Assembly: GCF_051055405.1 (NCBI RefSeq)
Contig: NZ_CP167068.1
Location: 930,001-994,000 of the forward strand
Length of the DNA stretch: 64,000 bases
DNA from: Pseudolachnospira sp051055405
Lineage (GTDB): Bacteria; Bacillota; Clostridia; Lachnospirales; Lachnospiraceae
Direction of reading: 5' to 3'
Below, piece after piece: positions 14,795 through 23,168 of the stretch (positions are counted from its first letter, which is position 1; each line of letters begins with the position of its first letter). The position numbers and the translations under genes are program-made. The notes beneath the pieces were generated by a model. It saw only the letters and a program-made list of their open reading frames with translations, was not told the origin of the DNA and did no database searches.

Positions 14795-15631
14795 ATGTTG
14801 ATGATTGGAAGCCACATCTCTTCGTCAAAAGGCTATGAAGCGATGGGAAAACAGGCGTTAAAGCTGGGAGCAAATACCTTTGCTTTTTTTACGAGAAATC
14901 CGAGAGGCGGTTCGGCGAAGGCTTTGGATTTGGAAGATGTGAAACGGTTTCTAGAGATCGCGGAGGAGCATTCCTTCGGCCCTTTGGTGGCCCATGCGCC
15001 GTATACCTTAAATCCCTGCGCGGCAAAGCCGGAAGTTTTGGACTTTAGCCGGCGGGCCATGGGGGAGGACTTGGAGAAATTGGAGGCTTTGCCGGGGAAT
15101 TATTATAATTTTCATCCGGGAAGTCATGTGGGGCAAGGTCTGGAGGTTGGAATTTCCCGGATTGCGGAGCTGCTAAACCAAATTTTAACGTCAGAGCAAA
15201 GCACCATGGTTTTGTTGGAAACCATGGCTGGAAAAGGCAGTGAAGTCGGAGGCCGGTTTGAAGATTTGGCTAGAATTCGGGAGCAGGTGGAGCGCCGGGA
15301 AAAAGTAGGGGTTTGTCTGGATACTTGCCATGTATGGGACGGCGGCTATGATATTGTCCATGACTTGGACGGCGTGCTGGCGGAATTTGACCGGGTGATC
15401 GGTTTAGAACACCTAAAAGCGATTCATCTCAACGACAGCCAGAATCCGATGGGAAGCCATAAGGACCGGCATGCAAAAATCGGCGAAGGGACCATTGGGC
15501 TTTCGGCTCTCTGTGCGGTCATCAACCATCCGCTGTTAAGAAAACTTCCCTTTGTGCTGGAAACACCCAATGATGAAGAAGGATATGCACGGGAAATCCA
15601 TATGCTGCGGGAGAGGTATCGGGATGAATAA
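14795..15631 (+). CDS. nfo: Endonuclease IV (AP endonuclease)
   Basis: A 278-residue TIM-barrel enzyme that cuts DNA 5' to abasic sites in base excision repair. Metal-binding motifs are intact: GSHISSSKG at the start, NFHPGSHVG near 106, LLETMAGKGSEVG near 144, CLDTCH near 176, IHLNDS near 210, GSHKDRH near 220 and a final ETP. It begins 12 bases after tenA with AAGGAGA and no terminator, so the thiamine riboswitch may also govern it. It overlaps the AlkD-like gene by 8 bases. Confidence 0.95.
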   Translation: MLMIGSHISSSKGYEAMGKQALKLGANTFAFFTRNPRGGSAKALDLEDVKRFLEIAEEHSFGPLVAHAPYTLNPCAAKPEVLDFSRRAMGEDLEKLEALPGNYYNFHPGSHVGQGLEVGISRIAELLNQILTSEQSTMVLLETMAGKGSEVGGRFEDLARIREQVERREKVGVCLDTCHVWDGGYDIVHDLDGVLAEFDRVIGLEHLKAIHLNDSQNPMGSHKDRHAKIGEGTIGLSALCAVINHPLLRKLPFVLETPNDEEGYAREIHMLRERYRDE

Positions 15632-16334
15632 GGAAGAGAAGCTGCGAGAGGAACTGATCCAGCTGGCGGAGCCATCCTACCGAGATTTTTCCAGCCGGCT
15701 GATTCCCAATCTGCAGAAAGAGAAGATGCTTGGCGTGCGTTTGCCAGCTCTGCGCAAGATCGCAAAGCGGTTGGCGAAAGAGGACGGAATGGAGAGCCTA
15801 AAGAGAATTGGGAGAGAATACTTTGAAGAGACGATGCTTCGAGGAATGGTGATTGGCTGCGTTCCGATTTCCTTTCGGGAAAAGATTCCGGCGATCAAAG
15901 ATTTTTTGCCGGAGATCGCCAACTGGTCGGTCTGCGATAGCTTTTGCGCCGGTCTAAAGGGCGCGGCGAAGGAACCGGAAGCCGCCTGGGAGCTGATACA
16001 GGAATGCCTGGCGGATACCAGGACCTATTTCCGGCGGTTTGCGTTGGTGATGGAGATGAATTATTTTCTGGACGATGCCCATGTGGAATCGGTGCTGGAA
16101 AGCACGGCGGGCGTCGGAGAAGAGGATTACTATGTGAAGATGGCAGCCGGCTGGTGTCTGGCAGAATGCTATGCGGCTGCTCCGGAAAAGACGGACGGGC
16201 TGCTGCGCTCCGGGCGGCTGAATCCGGATGTATTTCGCCTGGCGCTTCGAAAGATCCGGGAATCCCATAAAATTAGCGAGCGATGGCAGGCCAATGCGAA
16301 GAAAATCCGGGATATCCATTATGACAAGTCCTAA
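15624..16334 (+). CDS. AlkD-like DNA alkylation repair protein
   Basis: A 236-residue HEAT-repeat glycosylase-like protein. Marks are GVRLPALRKIAKRLA near residue 38, EMLRGMVIG-like helix (ETMLRGMVIG) near 72, NWSVCDSFC near 102 carrying the family aspartate, and YVKMAAGWCLAECY near 170. AlkD proteins excise alkylated purines, leaving abasic sites, which is the substrate of the endonuclease encoded just upstream. I use the ATG at 15624, inside the end of nfo. A longer frame from 15552 would overlap nfo by 80 bases and has no ribosome site. Confidence 0.88.
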   Translation: MNKEEKLREELIQLAEPSYRDFSSRLIPNLQKEKMLGVRLPALRKIAKRLAKEDGMESLKRIGREYFEETMLRGMVIGCVPISFREKIPAIKDFLPEIANWSVCDSFCAGLKGAAKEPEAAWELIQECLADTRTYFRRFALVMEMNYFLDDAHVESVLESTAGVGEEDYYVKMAAGWCLAECYAAAPEKTDGLLRSGRLNPDVFRLALRKIRESHKISERWQANAKKIRDIHYDKS

Positions 16335-16366
16335 TTATGAAAAGTGTATAAATTGTTTTTCCAAAC

Positions 16367-16395
16367 TTGACATTCCCCCGAAAACGGAATAAACT
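16367..16395 (+). promoter_or_regulatory. Sigma-A-type promoter of the RND gene
   Basis: TTGACA, 17 bases, TAAACT, 51 bases before the ATG at 16447. Confidence 0.7.
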
Positions 16396-16446
16396 GAATC
16401 CGTTCACTTGTCAAATAGTTTACCTGGTTATCTAAGGGGAAAAAAG

Positions 16447-19400
16447 ATGTTATCACGTTTCAGTGTAAAAAAACCTTATACAGTTCTGGTTGGAGTTGTT
16501 CTGGCGATTATTCTCGGATTTGTATCCCTATCCCACATGACGGCGGATTTACTGCCAAGTATGAATATGCCTTATGCGGTGGTGTATACCACTTACATAG
16601 GCGCCAGCCCGGAGGAAGTGGAAAGTACAGTGACGCAGCCGGTGGAAAGCGCCATGGCTACGGTCAGCAATATTGAAAATATTCAGTCTGTTTCCTCGGA
16701 AAATATTTCGATGGTCATGTTGGAATTTGGGCAGACCGCCAACATGGATTCTGTTTCCATTGAGATGCGGGAGAGTTTAGATCAGATTTCGTCCCAGTGG
16801 CCGGATTCGGTTGGGAATCCGATCATTATGAAATTGAATCCGGATATGATGCCGGTGATGATTGTAGCGGCGGGCAAGGATGGTTTGACCGGAGGAGCCT
16901 TAACCGACTATGTGGAAAATGAGCTTTTGTCGGAGTTGGAAAGCATCGAGGGCGTGGCCTCGGTGCAGGCCAGCGGAGAGATTGCGGAATCCGTACAGGT
17001 AATTCTTTCTCCGGAGAAAATAGCGGCGAAAAATCAGGAGATCCGGGACGCGCTGGCGGACAAATTTGCCGATGCCAGGGAGGAATTGGAGGACGCCCGC
17101 CGGGAGGTTGAGGATGGCCTTGATCAGGTAGAGGATGGAGCGGCCCAGATGAGCGCGGGCAAGGAGACGATCCAGCAGCAGCAACAGGCGCTGGCAACCC
17201 AGATTGCCCAGGCCCGTGCCGAGATGGACACAAAAAAGACAGAACTTTTGGAGACAAAGCTTCAGCTAACAGATCAAATTTCTAAATTGACGGATCAGCT
17301 GGCCAGCTTGCAGCAGGCGGAAACGAGTCTCAAAGAACTAAAGACTCAAAGGGAGTCTTTGGTTCAGCAGAAAGAGCAATTAGAAGAAGCAATCCAGGCA
17401 TATCAACAGCTGGCTGACGAGTATGCGGCGGCATCGGCGGCAGTGGCTGGATTTGAGGAACGGATTACGGCCATTCAAAATGACCCGGCTCTAAGCGAGG
17501 AAGAAAAGCAAGCGCAGATCGGGGCGATTCAGGCGGGAGAAGACTATCAGAAGGCGCAGAGCGATCTGGCCATGGCGCAGATGAAGCTGAAAGCTTTGGG
17601 AATCACCGCCGATCAAATCGGTGGGAAGATCACGGAGCTGACCATGGCCTCCCAGGCCATCTCCAATGCTCTTACTCAGCTGGACGGCGCGATTCAGGCG
17701 GCCGGACAGGACCCGGAACAGTTAGATCAAGCTCTGGCGGAGATCGCAGCGGGAAAGACCCAGCTTCAGGAAGGGATCAGTCAGTTAGAAACTACGATTA
17801 CTCAGTTGGAGAGCGGGCAGATTGCGATCAGTGAAGCGGAAACTCAGTTAAATATTGGCGAAGCTACAGGAAATATGCAGATCTACAGCGCTTTGGCGGA
17901 AGTGATCGCCGGACAGCAGGGGCTTGCCGGCACAAAGACCCAGCTGGAAAGCGCTTTGAAGCAGATGGACGACGCCGAAGAGCAGGTGGAGGAGCAGGAG
18001 GAGGCCGCCTACGAGAAATCCGATTTGACGGACCTTTTGACCAGAGATCTGATTTCTCAGATTTTGACGGCGCAGAACTTTTCTATGCCTGCCGGTTATA
18101 TCACCGAGGGCGACAGTGAGATTTTGGTCCGGGTCGGCGATAAATTTTCCTCTCAGGCAGATATTGAGAATCTGGTGCTGATGGATATGGGCTTTGATGA
18201 TGTGGAGCCAATCCGTGTAGGCGAGGTGGCGGATGTCATTACTGTGGATAACTCGGCGGATGTCTATGCCAGCATCAATGGAGCGCCGGGTATCCTGATG
18301 ACCATGCAAAAGCAGACCGGTTATTCTACGGGAGACGTCAGTGACCGGATACAGGAAACGTTTGCGGAGCTGACAGAGACGGAAGAGGGGCTTCATTTCA
18401 CAATCCTGATGGATCAGGGCATCTATATGGATATGGTGATTCACTCTGTCGTAGAAAATATGCTTTTCGGCGCATTACTGGCAATCTTGGTGCTGATTGT
18501 ATTTATGAAGAGCCTGCGTCCGACGATTATGATCGCCTGCTCGATTCCGCTCAGTATTCTGACGGCAGTTTTGCTGATGTACTTCAGCGGTATTTCCATT
18601 AACATTATTTCCCTGTCGGGCTTGGCTCTTGGCATTGGAATGCTGGTAGATAACTCGATTGTGGTAATTGAAAATATTTATCGGATGCGCGGAGAAGGGC
18701 TCTCGGCGCGAAAGGCGGCGGTAGAAGGCGCCAAACAGGTGTCCGGGGCAATCACAGCCTCTACGCTGACGACCGTGTGCGTGTTCCTTCCGATTGTATT
18801 TACGGAAGGAATTACCAGACAGCTCTTTGTGGATATGGGATTGACTATTGGTTATTCTCTGTTAGCGAGCCTGTTTGTGGCGTTGACCCTGGTTCCGGCT
18901 ATGTCGTCTGGGCTTTTATTAAAAGGCGAGCTAAAGCCAAATCGGACCTTTGAGCGGATTCAAAATGTGTACAGCAAAAGCATTGTCTGGATGTTAAAGA
19001 GAAAAGCGTTGGTCTTGGTGGCCGCGCTTGGCATGCTGGTTCTAAGTATTGTGGCGGCATTTTCCAATGGAACTGCGTTTATGCCGGAGATGGAGAGCAC
19101 GCAGATGTCGGTGACTCTGGAGACAGAGGAAGGCAGTACCCTGGAAGAAACGGCGGCGATTTCGGAAGAAGCCATCGCCAGGATTCAGACTCTTACGGAT
19201 GTGGAAGCAATCGGCGCTATGGCCGGCTCTTCCAGCGGGATGATGTCTATGGGAGGAACCAACACAGAACAGGTGAGCATGTACCTGATCCTGAAAGAAG
19301 ACAAGGAACTGACCAATGAAGAGCTGAAGACAAAAATTCTGGAATTGACGGCGGATCTTCCTTGTGAGACCAAGGTAGAGACCTCGATGATGGATATGTC

Positions 19401-20511
19401 GGCTCTTGGCGGAAGTGGAATTTCCATCGAGATCAAGGGAAAAGAACTGGATAAACTAAAATCCATGGCAAAAGAAGTTGCCGCCCTGTTGGAGAACGTA
19501 GAGGGTACGGAGGAAATCTCCGACGGAATGGATGAGCAGACCAAGGAACTTCGAATTATTGTAAATAAGGATAAGGCGTCGGAACACAACCTAACCGTGG
19601 CCCAGGTGTATGGGGCGATCTATGCGAAGCTTTCCGAGTCCAAAGAAGATACGACGTTGATCACGGAGAGTAAGGACTATCCGGTTTATGTGATGGATGG
19701 AGAGGCAAAAACGCTTACCCAGGATGAGATCGGAGACCTGACGATTTCTGTGACCAACGCCGAGGGAGAAAAAGAAGACGTGGCAATCCGCGACGTGGCA
19801 GATTTTACGACCGATGTGGGTCTGGATTCGATTCGCAGAAATAATCAGCAGAGAACGTTAAATGTCACTGCCGTCGTTTCCTCCGGATATAATGTCGGCT
19901 TGGTCGGCGAGGAGGTGCAAAAGCAGCTGGAATCCTATGAGGCGCCGGCTGGATATTCGGTGACGCTTCGCGGAGAAAGCGAGACCATTGAGGAAGCCAT
20001 GGTGGAGATGGTAAAGATGCTGGCGTTAGCCGTTGTCTTTGTGTATTTGGTCATGGTGGCTCAGTTCCAATCCCTGCTGTCGCCGTTTATCATTATGTTT
20101 ACGATTCCTCTGGCCTTTACCGGTGGTTTCCTGGCGTTGTTCTTGGCAGGATTTGAGGTCAGTGTCATTTCAATGATCGGCTTTGTCATGCTGGCCGGCG
20201 TTATCGTCAACAATGGTATCGTAATGGTGGATTATATCAATCAGCTGAGACGGGGCGGCATGGAGAAAAAAGCCGCGATCGCGGAAGCTGGAAGAACCCG
20301 TCTGCGTCCGATTTTGATGACCGCAGTCACCACGATCTTTGGATTGATTACCATGGCCTTTGGCATGGGAATGGGAGCGGATATGGTGCAGCCCATGGCG
20401 ATTGTTACGATCGGCGGTATGATATATGGAACGCTGCTTACCTTGTGGGTGGTGCCTTGTATCTATGACCTTCTCAATCGGAAAGCCGATATCACAGAGG
20501 AAGAAATCTAA
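16447..20511 (+). CDS. RND-superfamily (HAE1/AcrB-like) efflux transporter with coiled-coil insert
   Basis: A 1354-residue inner-membrane transporter. The N-terminus (RFSVKKPYTVLVG, then TADLLPSMNMPYAVVYTTY and GASPEEVE) and the paired six-helix bundles are classic RND. The helix-4 motif reads LALGIGMLVDNSIVVIENIYR, with Asn at the second acidic position found in AcrB. The feature that stands out is residues about 195-530, a Gln/Glu/Ala-rich heptad region inserted in the first extracytoplasmic domain. A usual RND has about 1030 residues, so the insert explains the excess. No membrane-fusion protein or outer-membrane channel gene is adjacent. ATG at 16447 follows AAGGGG. The substrate is unknown; drugs, lipids or signals are possible. 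Confidence 0.9.
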   Translation: MLSRFSVKKPYTVLVGVVLAIILGFVSLSHMTADLLPSMNMPYAVVYTTYIGASPEEVESTVTQPVESAMATVSNIENIQSVSSENISMVMLEFGQTANMDSVSIEMRESLDQISSQWPDSVGNPIIMKLNPDMMPVMIVAAGKDGLTGGALTDYVENELLSELESIEGVASVQASGEIAESVQVILSPEKIAAKNQEIRDALADKFADAREELEDARREVEDGLDQVEDGAAQMSAGKETIQQQQQALATQIAQARAEMDTKKTELLETKLQLTDQISKLTDQLASLQQAETSLKELKTQRESLVQQKEQLEEAIQAYQQLADEYAAASAAVAGFEERITAIQNDPALSEEEKQAQIGAIQAGEDYQKAQSDLAMAQMKLKALGITADQIGGKITELTMASQAISNALTQLDGAIQAAGQDPEQLDQALAEIAAGKTQLQEGISQLETTITQLESGQIAISEAETQLNIGEATGNMQIYSALAEVIAGQQGLAGTKTQLESALKQMDDAEEQVEEQEEAAYEKSDLTDLLTRDLISQILTAQNFSMPAGYITEGDSEILVRVGDKFSSQADIENLVLMDMGFDDVEPIRVGEVADVITVDNSADVYASINGAPGILMTMQKQTGYSTGDVSDRIQETFAELTETEEGLHFTILMDQGIYMDMVIHSVVENMLFGALLAILVLIVFMKSLRPTIMIACSIPLSILTAVLLMYFSGISINIISLSGLALGIGMLVDNSIVVIENIYRMRGEGLSARKAAVEGAKQVSGAITASTLTTVCVFLPIVFTEGITRQLFVDMGLTIGYSLLASLFVALTLVPAMSSGLLLKGELKPNRTFERIQNVYSKSIVWMLKRKALVLVAALGMLVLSIVAAFSNGTAFMPEMESTQMSVTLETEEGSTLEETAAISEEAIARIQTLTDVEAIGAMAGSSSGMMSMGGTNTEQVSMYLILKEDKELTNEELKTKILELTADLPCETKVETSMMDMSALGGSGISIEIKGKELDKLKSMAKEVAALLENVEGTEEISDGMDEQTKELRIIVNKDKASEHNLTVAQVYGAIYAKLSESKEDTTLITESKDYPVYVMDGEAKTLTQDEIGDLTISVTNAEGEKEDVAIRDVADFTTDVGLDSIRRNNQQRTLNVTAVVSSGYNVGLVGEEVQKQLESYEAPAGYSVTLRGESETIEEAMVEMVKMLALAVVFVYLVMVAQFQSLLSPFIIMFTIPLAFTGGFLALFLAGFEVSVISMIGFVMLAGVIVNNGIVMVDYINQLRRGGMEKKAAIAEAGRTRLRPILMTAVTTIFGLITMAFGMGMGADMVQPMAIVTIGGMIYGTLLTLWVVPCIYDLLNRKADITEEEI

Positions 20512-20527
20512 GAATAGGATACGGAAG

Positions 20528-20565
20528 AAAAAGGAAGCGCTGCGCAGTGTATGGCGCTCCTTTTT
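20528..20565 (+). terminator. Rho-independent terminator
   Basis: A 12-bp stem (AAAAAGGA-GCGC with one bulged A) ends in TTTTT, 17 bases after the RND gene. Confidence 0.85.
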
Positions 20566-20583
20566 GCTTATATAGGAAAAGAC

Positions 20584-20612
20584 TTGATTTTTCCGTATGG
20601 CCAGCGTAGAAT
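20584..20612 (+). promoter_or_regulatory. Promoter ahead of the 83-residue gene and holA
   Basis: TTGATT, 17 bases, TAGAAT, 57 bases before the ATG at 20670. Confidence 0.55.
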
Positions 20613-20669
20613 AGGAACGAACGGAAACGCAGAAGCTTTTCGATATCAAAGGATAAATGAGGATGATTT

Positions 20670-20921
20670 ATGAAATATCGTTTTGAAGTGGAACAGATTG
20701 CAGCTGAGAGAGGGAAGCTTCCGCGGGATGAGCGGCATGATATTATGCAGTATTTTTCTGGAATTGTGATTGAGGCGGACGAGAGGAAGAAGGCGGCTCG
20801 TCAATTGGCGAAGCTGTCGGCAGGCCGTTTGTCAAAGGAAAGCACTGACGAGACGCTTTTGATTACGCTGCCAGATTATGGGAGCTGCCAGGTGACAGTG
20901 AGGATACATGCAGAAGATTAA
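20670..20921 (+). CDS. Hypothetical protein, 83 residues
   Basis: A small soluble protein that I do not recognise. It is charged, with a helical middle (EADERKKAARQLAKLSAG) and a likely short beta-rich end (TLLITLPDYGSCQVTVRI). A ribosome site (GAGGATGA) is reasonable, and the gene overlaps holA by 14 bases, so the two are probably translated together. The coupling is the only hint, and no function can be assigned. Confidence 0.65.
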   Translation: MKYRFEVEQIAAERGKLPRDERHDIMQYFSGIVIEADERKKAARQLAKLSAGRLSKESTDETLLITLPDYGSCQVTVRIHAED

Positions 20922-21885
20922 CAGTGATATTAAAAGTGGAAGCTTTGCTCCGGCGTACTTGCTGTATGGGGAAGAGGCATTTCTGCGGCGCAGTTATAAG
21001 AATCGTCTGCGGCAGGCGATGGTAGGCGACGATACGATGAATTTTACCTATTATGAAGGCAAGGATTTTTCGGTAACAGAACTGATGGATATCGCGGAAA
21101 CCCTGCCTTTTTTCGCCGAAAGGCGGTTGATCATCGTGGAAAACAGCGGATTTTTTAAGAAAGAGTCGGGAGAGCTTGCCGATTATTTGGACCGAATGCC
21201 GGACACCACCCATTTGCTCTTTGTGGAGGAGGAAGTGGACAAGCGCAATAAGCTTTATAAACGGGTAACAAAGCTGGGGTATGCGGCGGAGTGCAAACGC
21301 CAGACCGCAGGCGAATTGAAAAAGTGGGCGGCCAGGGGGTTGGCCCAATCTGGAAAAAAGATTACCGAATCAACGCTGGAGTTGTTTTTGACGAAGACCG
21401 GGGATGATATGGAAAATATCCATCGGGAGTTAGAAAAGCTGATCGGCTACATCGGGGAGCGAGAGGTCGTGGAAGCGGGGGATGTGGAGGCGATTACGAC
21501 GACCCAACTTTCCAATCGGATTTTTGATATGATTCATGCAATTGCCGCGGGGGAGCGACGAAAGGCATTGGCCCTTTATGGAGATTTGTTGGCGTTAAAG
21601 GAGCCTCCGATGCGGATCTTGTTTTTGATAGCCCGACAATTTCATGGATTGCTCCAGGTAAAAGAACTTCGGGAGCAAGGCGTGGGAAAAGATGAGATTG
21701 CATCCAAGTGTCGGCTGCAGCCTTTTCTAGTCGGCCGGTATATGAGCCAGGCATCCCGTTTTACCAAAGAACAGCTGGAGGACTATGTCCGATTGGCTGT
21801 GGAAACCGAAGATGCGGTGAAAAAGGGGAATTTAAAGGACAATCTGGCAGTAGAACTTTTATTGGTGCAGTTTAGCGAACGATAA
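20908..21885 (+). CDS. holA: DNA polymerase III subunit delta
   Basis: A 325-residue clamp-loader subunit that opens the beta clamp. Family marks are the start FAPAYLLYGEEAFLRRSYKN, the LPFFAERRLIIVENSGF strand, KRVTKLGYAAECKR, the TGDDMENIHRELEKLIGY helix, and the C-terminal collar with NLKDNLAVELLLVQF. Length is normal. The gene order holA near rpsT (opposite strand) and gpr is common in Clostridia. The start is inside the end of the preceding small gene, after GTGAGGAT. Confidence 0.95.
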   Translation: MQKINSDIKSGSFAPAYLLYGEEAFLRRSYKNRLRQAMVGDDTMNFTYYEGKDFSVTELMDIAETLPFFAERRLIIVENSGFFKKESGELADYLDRMPDTTHLLFVEEEVDKRNKLYKRVTKLGYAAECKRQTAGELKKWAARGLAQSGKKITESTLELFLTKTGDDMENIHRELEKLIGYIGEREVVEAGDVEAITTTQLSNRIFDMIHAIAAGERRKALALYGDLLALKEPPMRILFLIARQFHGLLQVKELREQGVGKDEIASKCRLQPFLVGRYMSQASRFTKEQLEDYVRLAVETEDAVKKGNLKDNLAVELLLVQFSER

Positions 21886-21953
21886 AGGAGAAAGACGGGG
21901 TACGTCCAAACACATCATAGCGACGGACAGAATCAGGAAAATTAGAAAAACGG

Positions 21954-22043
21954 AAAAAAGCGCTGCGAAAGAAAAAGTTTCCGCCGCCCTGCCGAAAAGA
22001 CTGGGGCAAACGGTGGAGAAGGTTTCTCTCGCAGCGCTTTTTT
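21954..22043. terminator. Long branched bidirectional terminator
   Basis: A perfect 15-bp outer stem (AAAAAAGCGCTGCGA with its complement, ending in TTTTTT) encloses 60 bases. These can fold again through TTCCGCC with GGTGGA and TGCC with GGCA. It sits between convergent holA and the XRE gene. The large structured interior is unusual for a simple terminator. Confidence 0.75.
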
Positions 22044-22055
22044 GAAGGAGTAAAC

Positions 22056-22334
22056 CTAGGACTTGCGGATATCGTTGATGATCTGCTGGATATGGGCGAC
22101 CTGTTCCAGTGTCATGCCGGATATTTCAATATAGGTGCGGCTGTCTTCACCCAAAAGGTAGTCGGTACTGACGGAAAAAAAGTGGGCGATACGAATCAAC
22201 ATATCAACTGACGGGAGTATATTATTGTTTTCCCAGTTGGAAACGGTTTGCTTGGACACGCCAAGCTTCCCGGCCAGTTGAATTTGGCTGAGACTATAGG
22301 AAATACGCAGTTTTTTCAAAGTTTCTCCAAACAT
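22056..22334 (-). CDS. XRE-family helix-turn-helix regulator
   Basis: A 92-residue repressor-like protein with an N-terminal Cro/C1 domain: LRISYSLSQIQLAGKLGVSK, then TVSNWENNNILPSVDMLIRIAHFF and STDYLLG. About 25 further residues (LEQVAHIQQIINDI) may form a dimer helix. I start it at the ATG at 22334, which has GGGAG upstream. A longer frame to 22415 would run into the divergent promoter. It is divergent from a small lipoprotein gene, with about 100 bases between, and may regulate it or itself. The inducer is unknown. Confidence 0.88.
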   Translation of the reverse strand: MFGETLKKLRISYSLSQIQLAGKLGVSKQTVSNWENNNILPSVDMLIRIAHFFSVSTDYLLGEDSRTYIEISGMTLEQVAHIQQIINDIRKS

Positions 22335-22380
22335 CGTTTTTATTCTCCCTCTGTATGAAGAGTACAATGCGGAAAAGGTA

Positions 22381-22409
22381 TTTACAAAATACAAAAGTAT
22401 TGTTATAAT
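22381..22409 (+). promoter_or_regulatory. Promoter of the small lipoprotein gene
   Basis: TTTACA, 17 bases, TATAAT. It lies between the divergent XRE and lipoprotein starts. Confidence 0.7.
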
Positions 22410-22436
22410 GGACAATCATAAGGGGGATATAGGCAT

Positions 22437-22664
22437 ATGAGAAAATGGGTGAGTGGAATATTGGGGGCAGCCCTGTTGATACTGTTTGCTGCCTCCTGTG
22501 CTCCCCGTTATTTTTGCTCCAATTGTGGAAAAATATGTACGGGTACCGGATATCGCGATATGACGGGAACGCATGTGTTTTGTATGGAATGTGCGGTTCA
22601 TTACTATTCTCCTCTGTTACCACAAGAGAACAAATGGAAGGCCAGGGAATGTCCTATGGAATAA
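22437..22664 (+). CDS. Small lipoprotein with CxxC pair, hypothetical
   Basis: A 75-residue protein. A lipoprotein signal (GAALLILFAASCAPR) places Cys21 at the membrane. The mature part is Cys-rich: CSNCGK near 27 and CMECAVH near 50 could form one zinc or disulfide site. The AGGGGG ribosome site and its own promoter support expression. It lies next to the XRE regulator and ends in a bidirectional terminator shared with rpsT. No known family is recognised. Confidence 0.7.
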   Translation: MRKWVSGILGAALLILFAASCAPRYFCSNCGKICTGTGYRDMTGTHVFCMECAVHYYSPLLPQENKWKARECPME

Positions 22665-22702
22665 AAAAGAGCCGTCCCCACACCATGGGACAGCTCTTTT
22701 TT
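22663..22702. terminator. Bidirectional terminator
   Basis: Stem AAAAAAGAGC with GCTCTTTTTT, extended inward by GTCCC/GGGAC, between the lipoprotein gene and rpsT. Confidence 0.9.
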
Positions 22703-22717
22703 ATGATTCAATCTCAA

Positions 22718-22981
22718 TTAAGAAATCTTGTTGACAGCTTGGGTTAATCTGGAAATCTTTCTGGAAGAAGTATTCTTGTGAAAAACTCCCTTGGAAGTTG
22801 CTTTGTCGATCTCGGAGATCGCCTTCACCAGGCAGGTCTTTGCAGTCGCGGCGTCGCCAGCGGCGATAGCAGCGTCCACTTTCTTCACATAGGTTTTCAC
22901 TTTCGAACGGATCGCTTTATTGCGGGCTGCGTTCTTCTGTGCCACAAGAATTCTTTTCTTTGCGGATTTGATGTTTGCCAA
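22718..22981 (-). CDS. rpsT: 30S ribosomal protein S20
   Basis: An 87-residue basic protein that binds 16S rRNA. The sequence ANIKSAKKRI at the start, KNAARNKAIRSKVKTYVKK, and TSKGVFHKNTSSRKISRL near the end are diagnostic. The start is TTG (minus strand, 22979-22981), since S20 proteins begin M-A-N-I-K-S and GGAGGTG stands 7 bases ahead. An ATG five codons earlier lies within the ribosome site and is rejected. The TTG start fits the translational self-control known for S20 in other bacteria. Confidence 0.96.
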   Translation of the reverse strand: MANIKSAKKRILVAQKNAARNKAIRSKVKTYVKKVDAAIAAGDAATAKTCLVKAISEIDKATSKGVFHKNTSSRKISRLTQAVNKIS

Positions 22982-23074
22982 TTTGTACACCTCCACTACG
23001 CATGAATGATTTGACGGTATAAAAACTATTTACACTCGAATCGGACACGGACGATGATGTAAACATACTTTTTT

Positions 23075-23103
23075 ATTCTACTGGAAATTTGTCCCGCTGT
23101 CAA
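23075..23103 (-). promoter_or_regulatory. Promoter of rpsT
   Basis: Read on the minus strand: TTGACA, 17 bases, TAGAAT. It gives a leader of about 90 bases before the TTG start. Confidence 0.8.
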
Positions 23104-23168
23104 TACATATTTCGTTGATTTTTGGAAGAAACTACGGTATGCCATTTCGTCAAATAAGGAGGAGTTTT

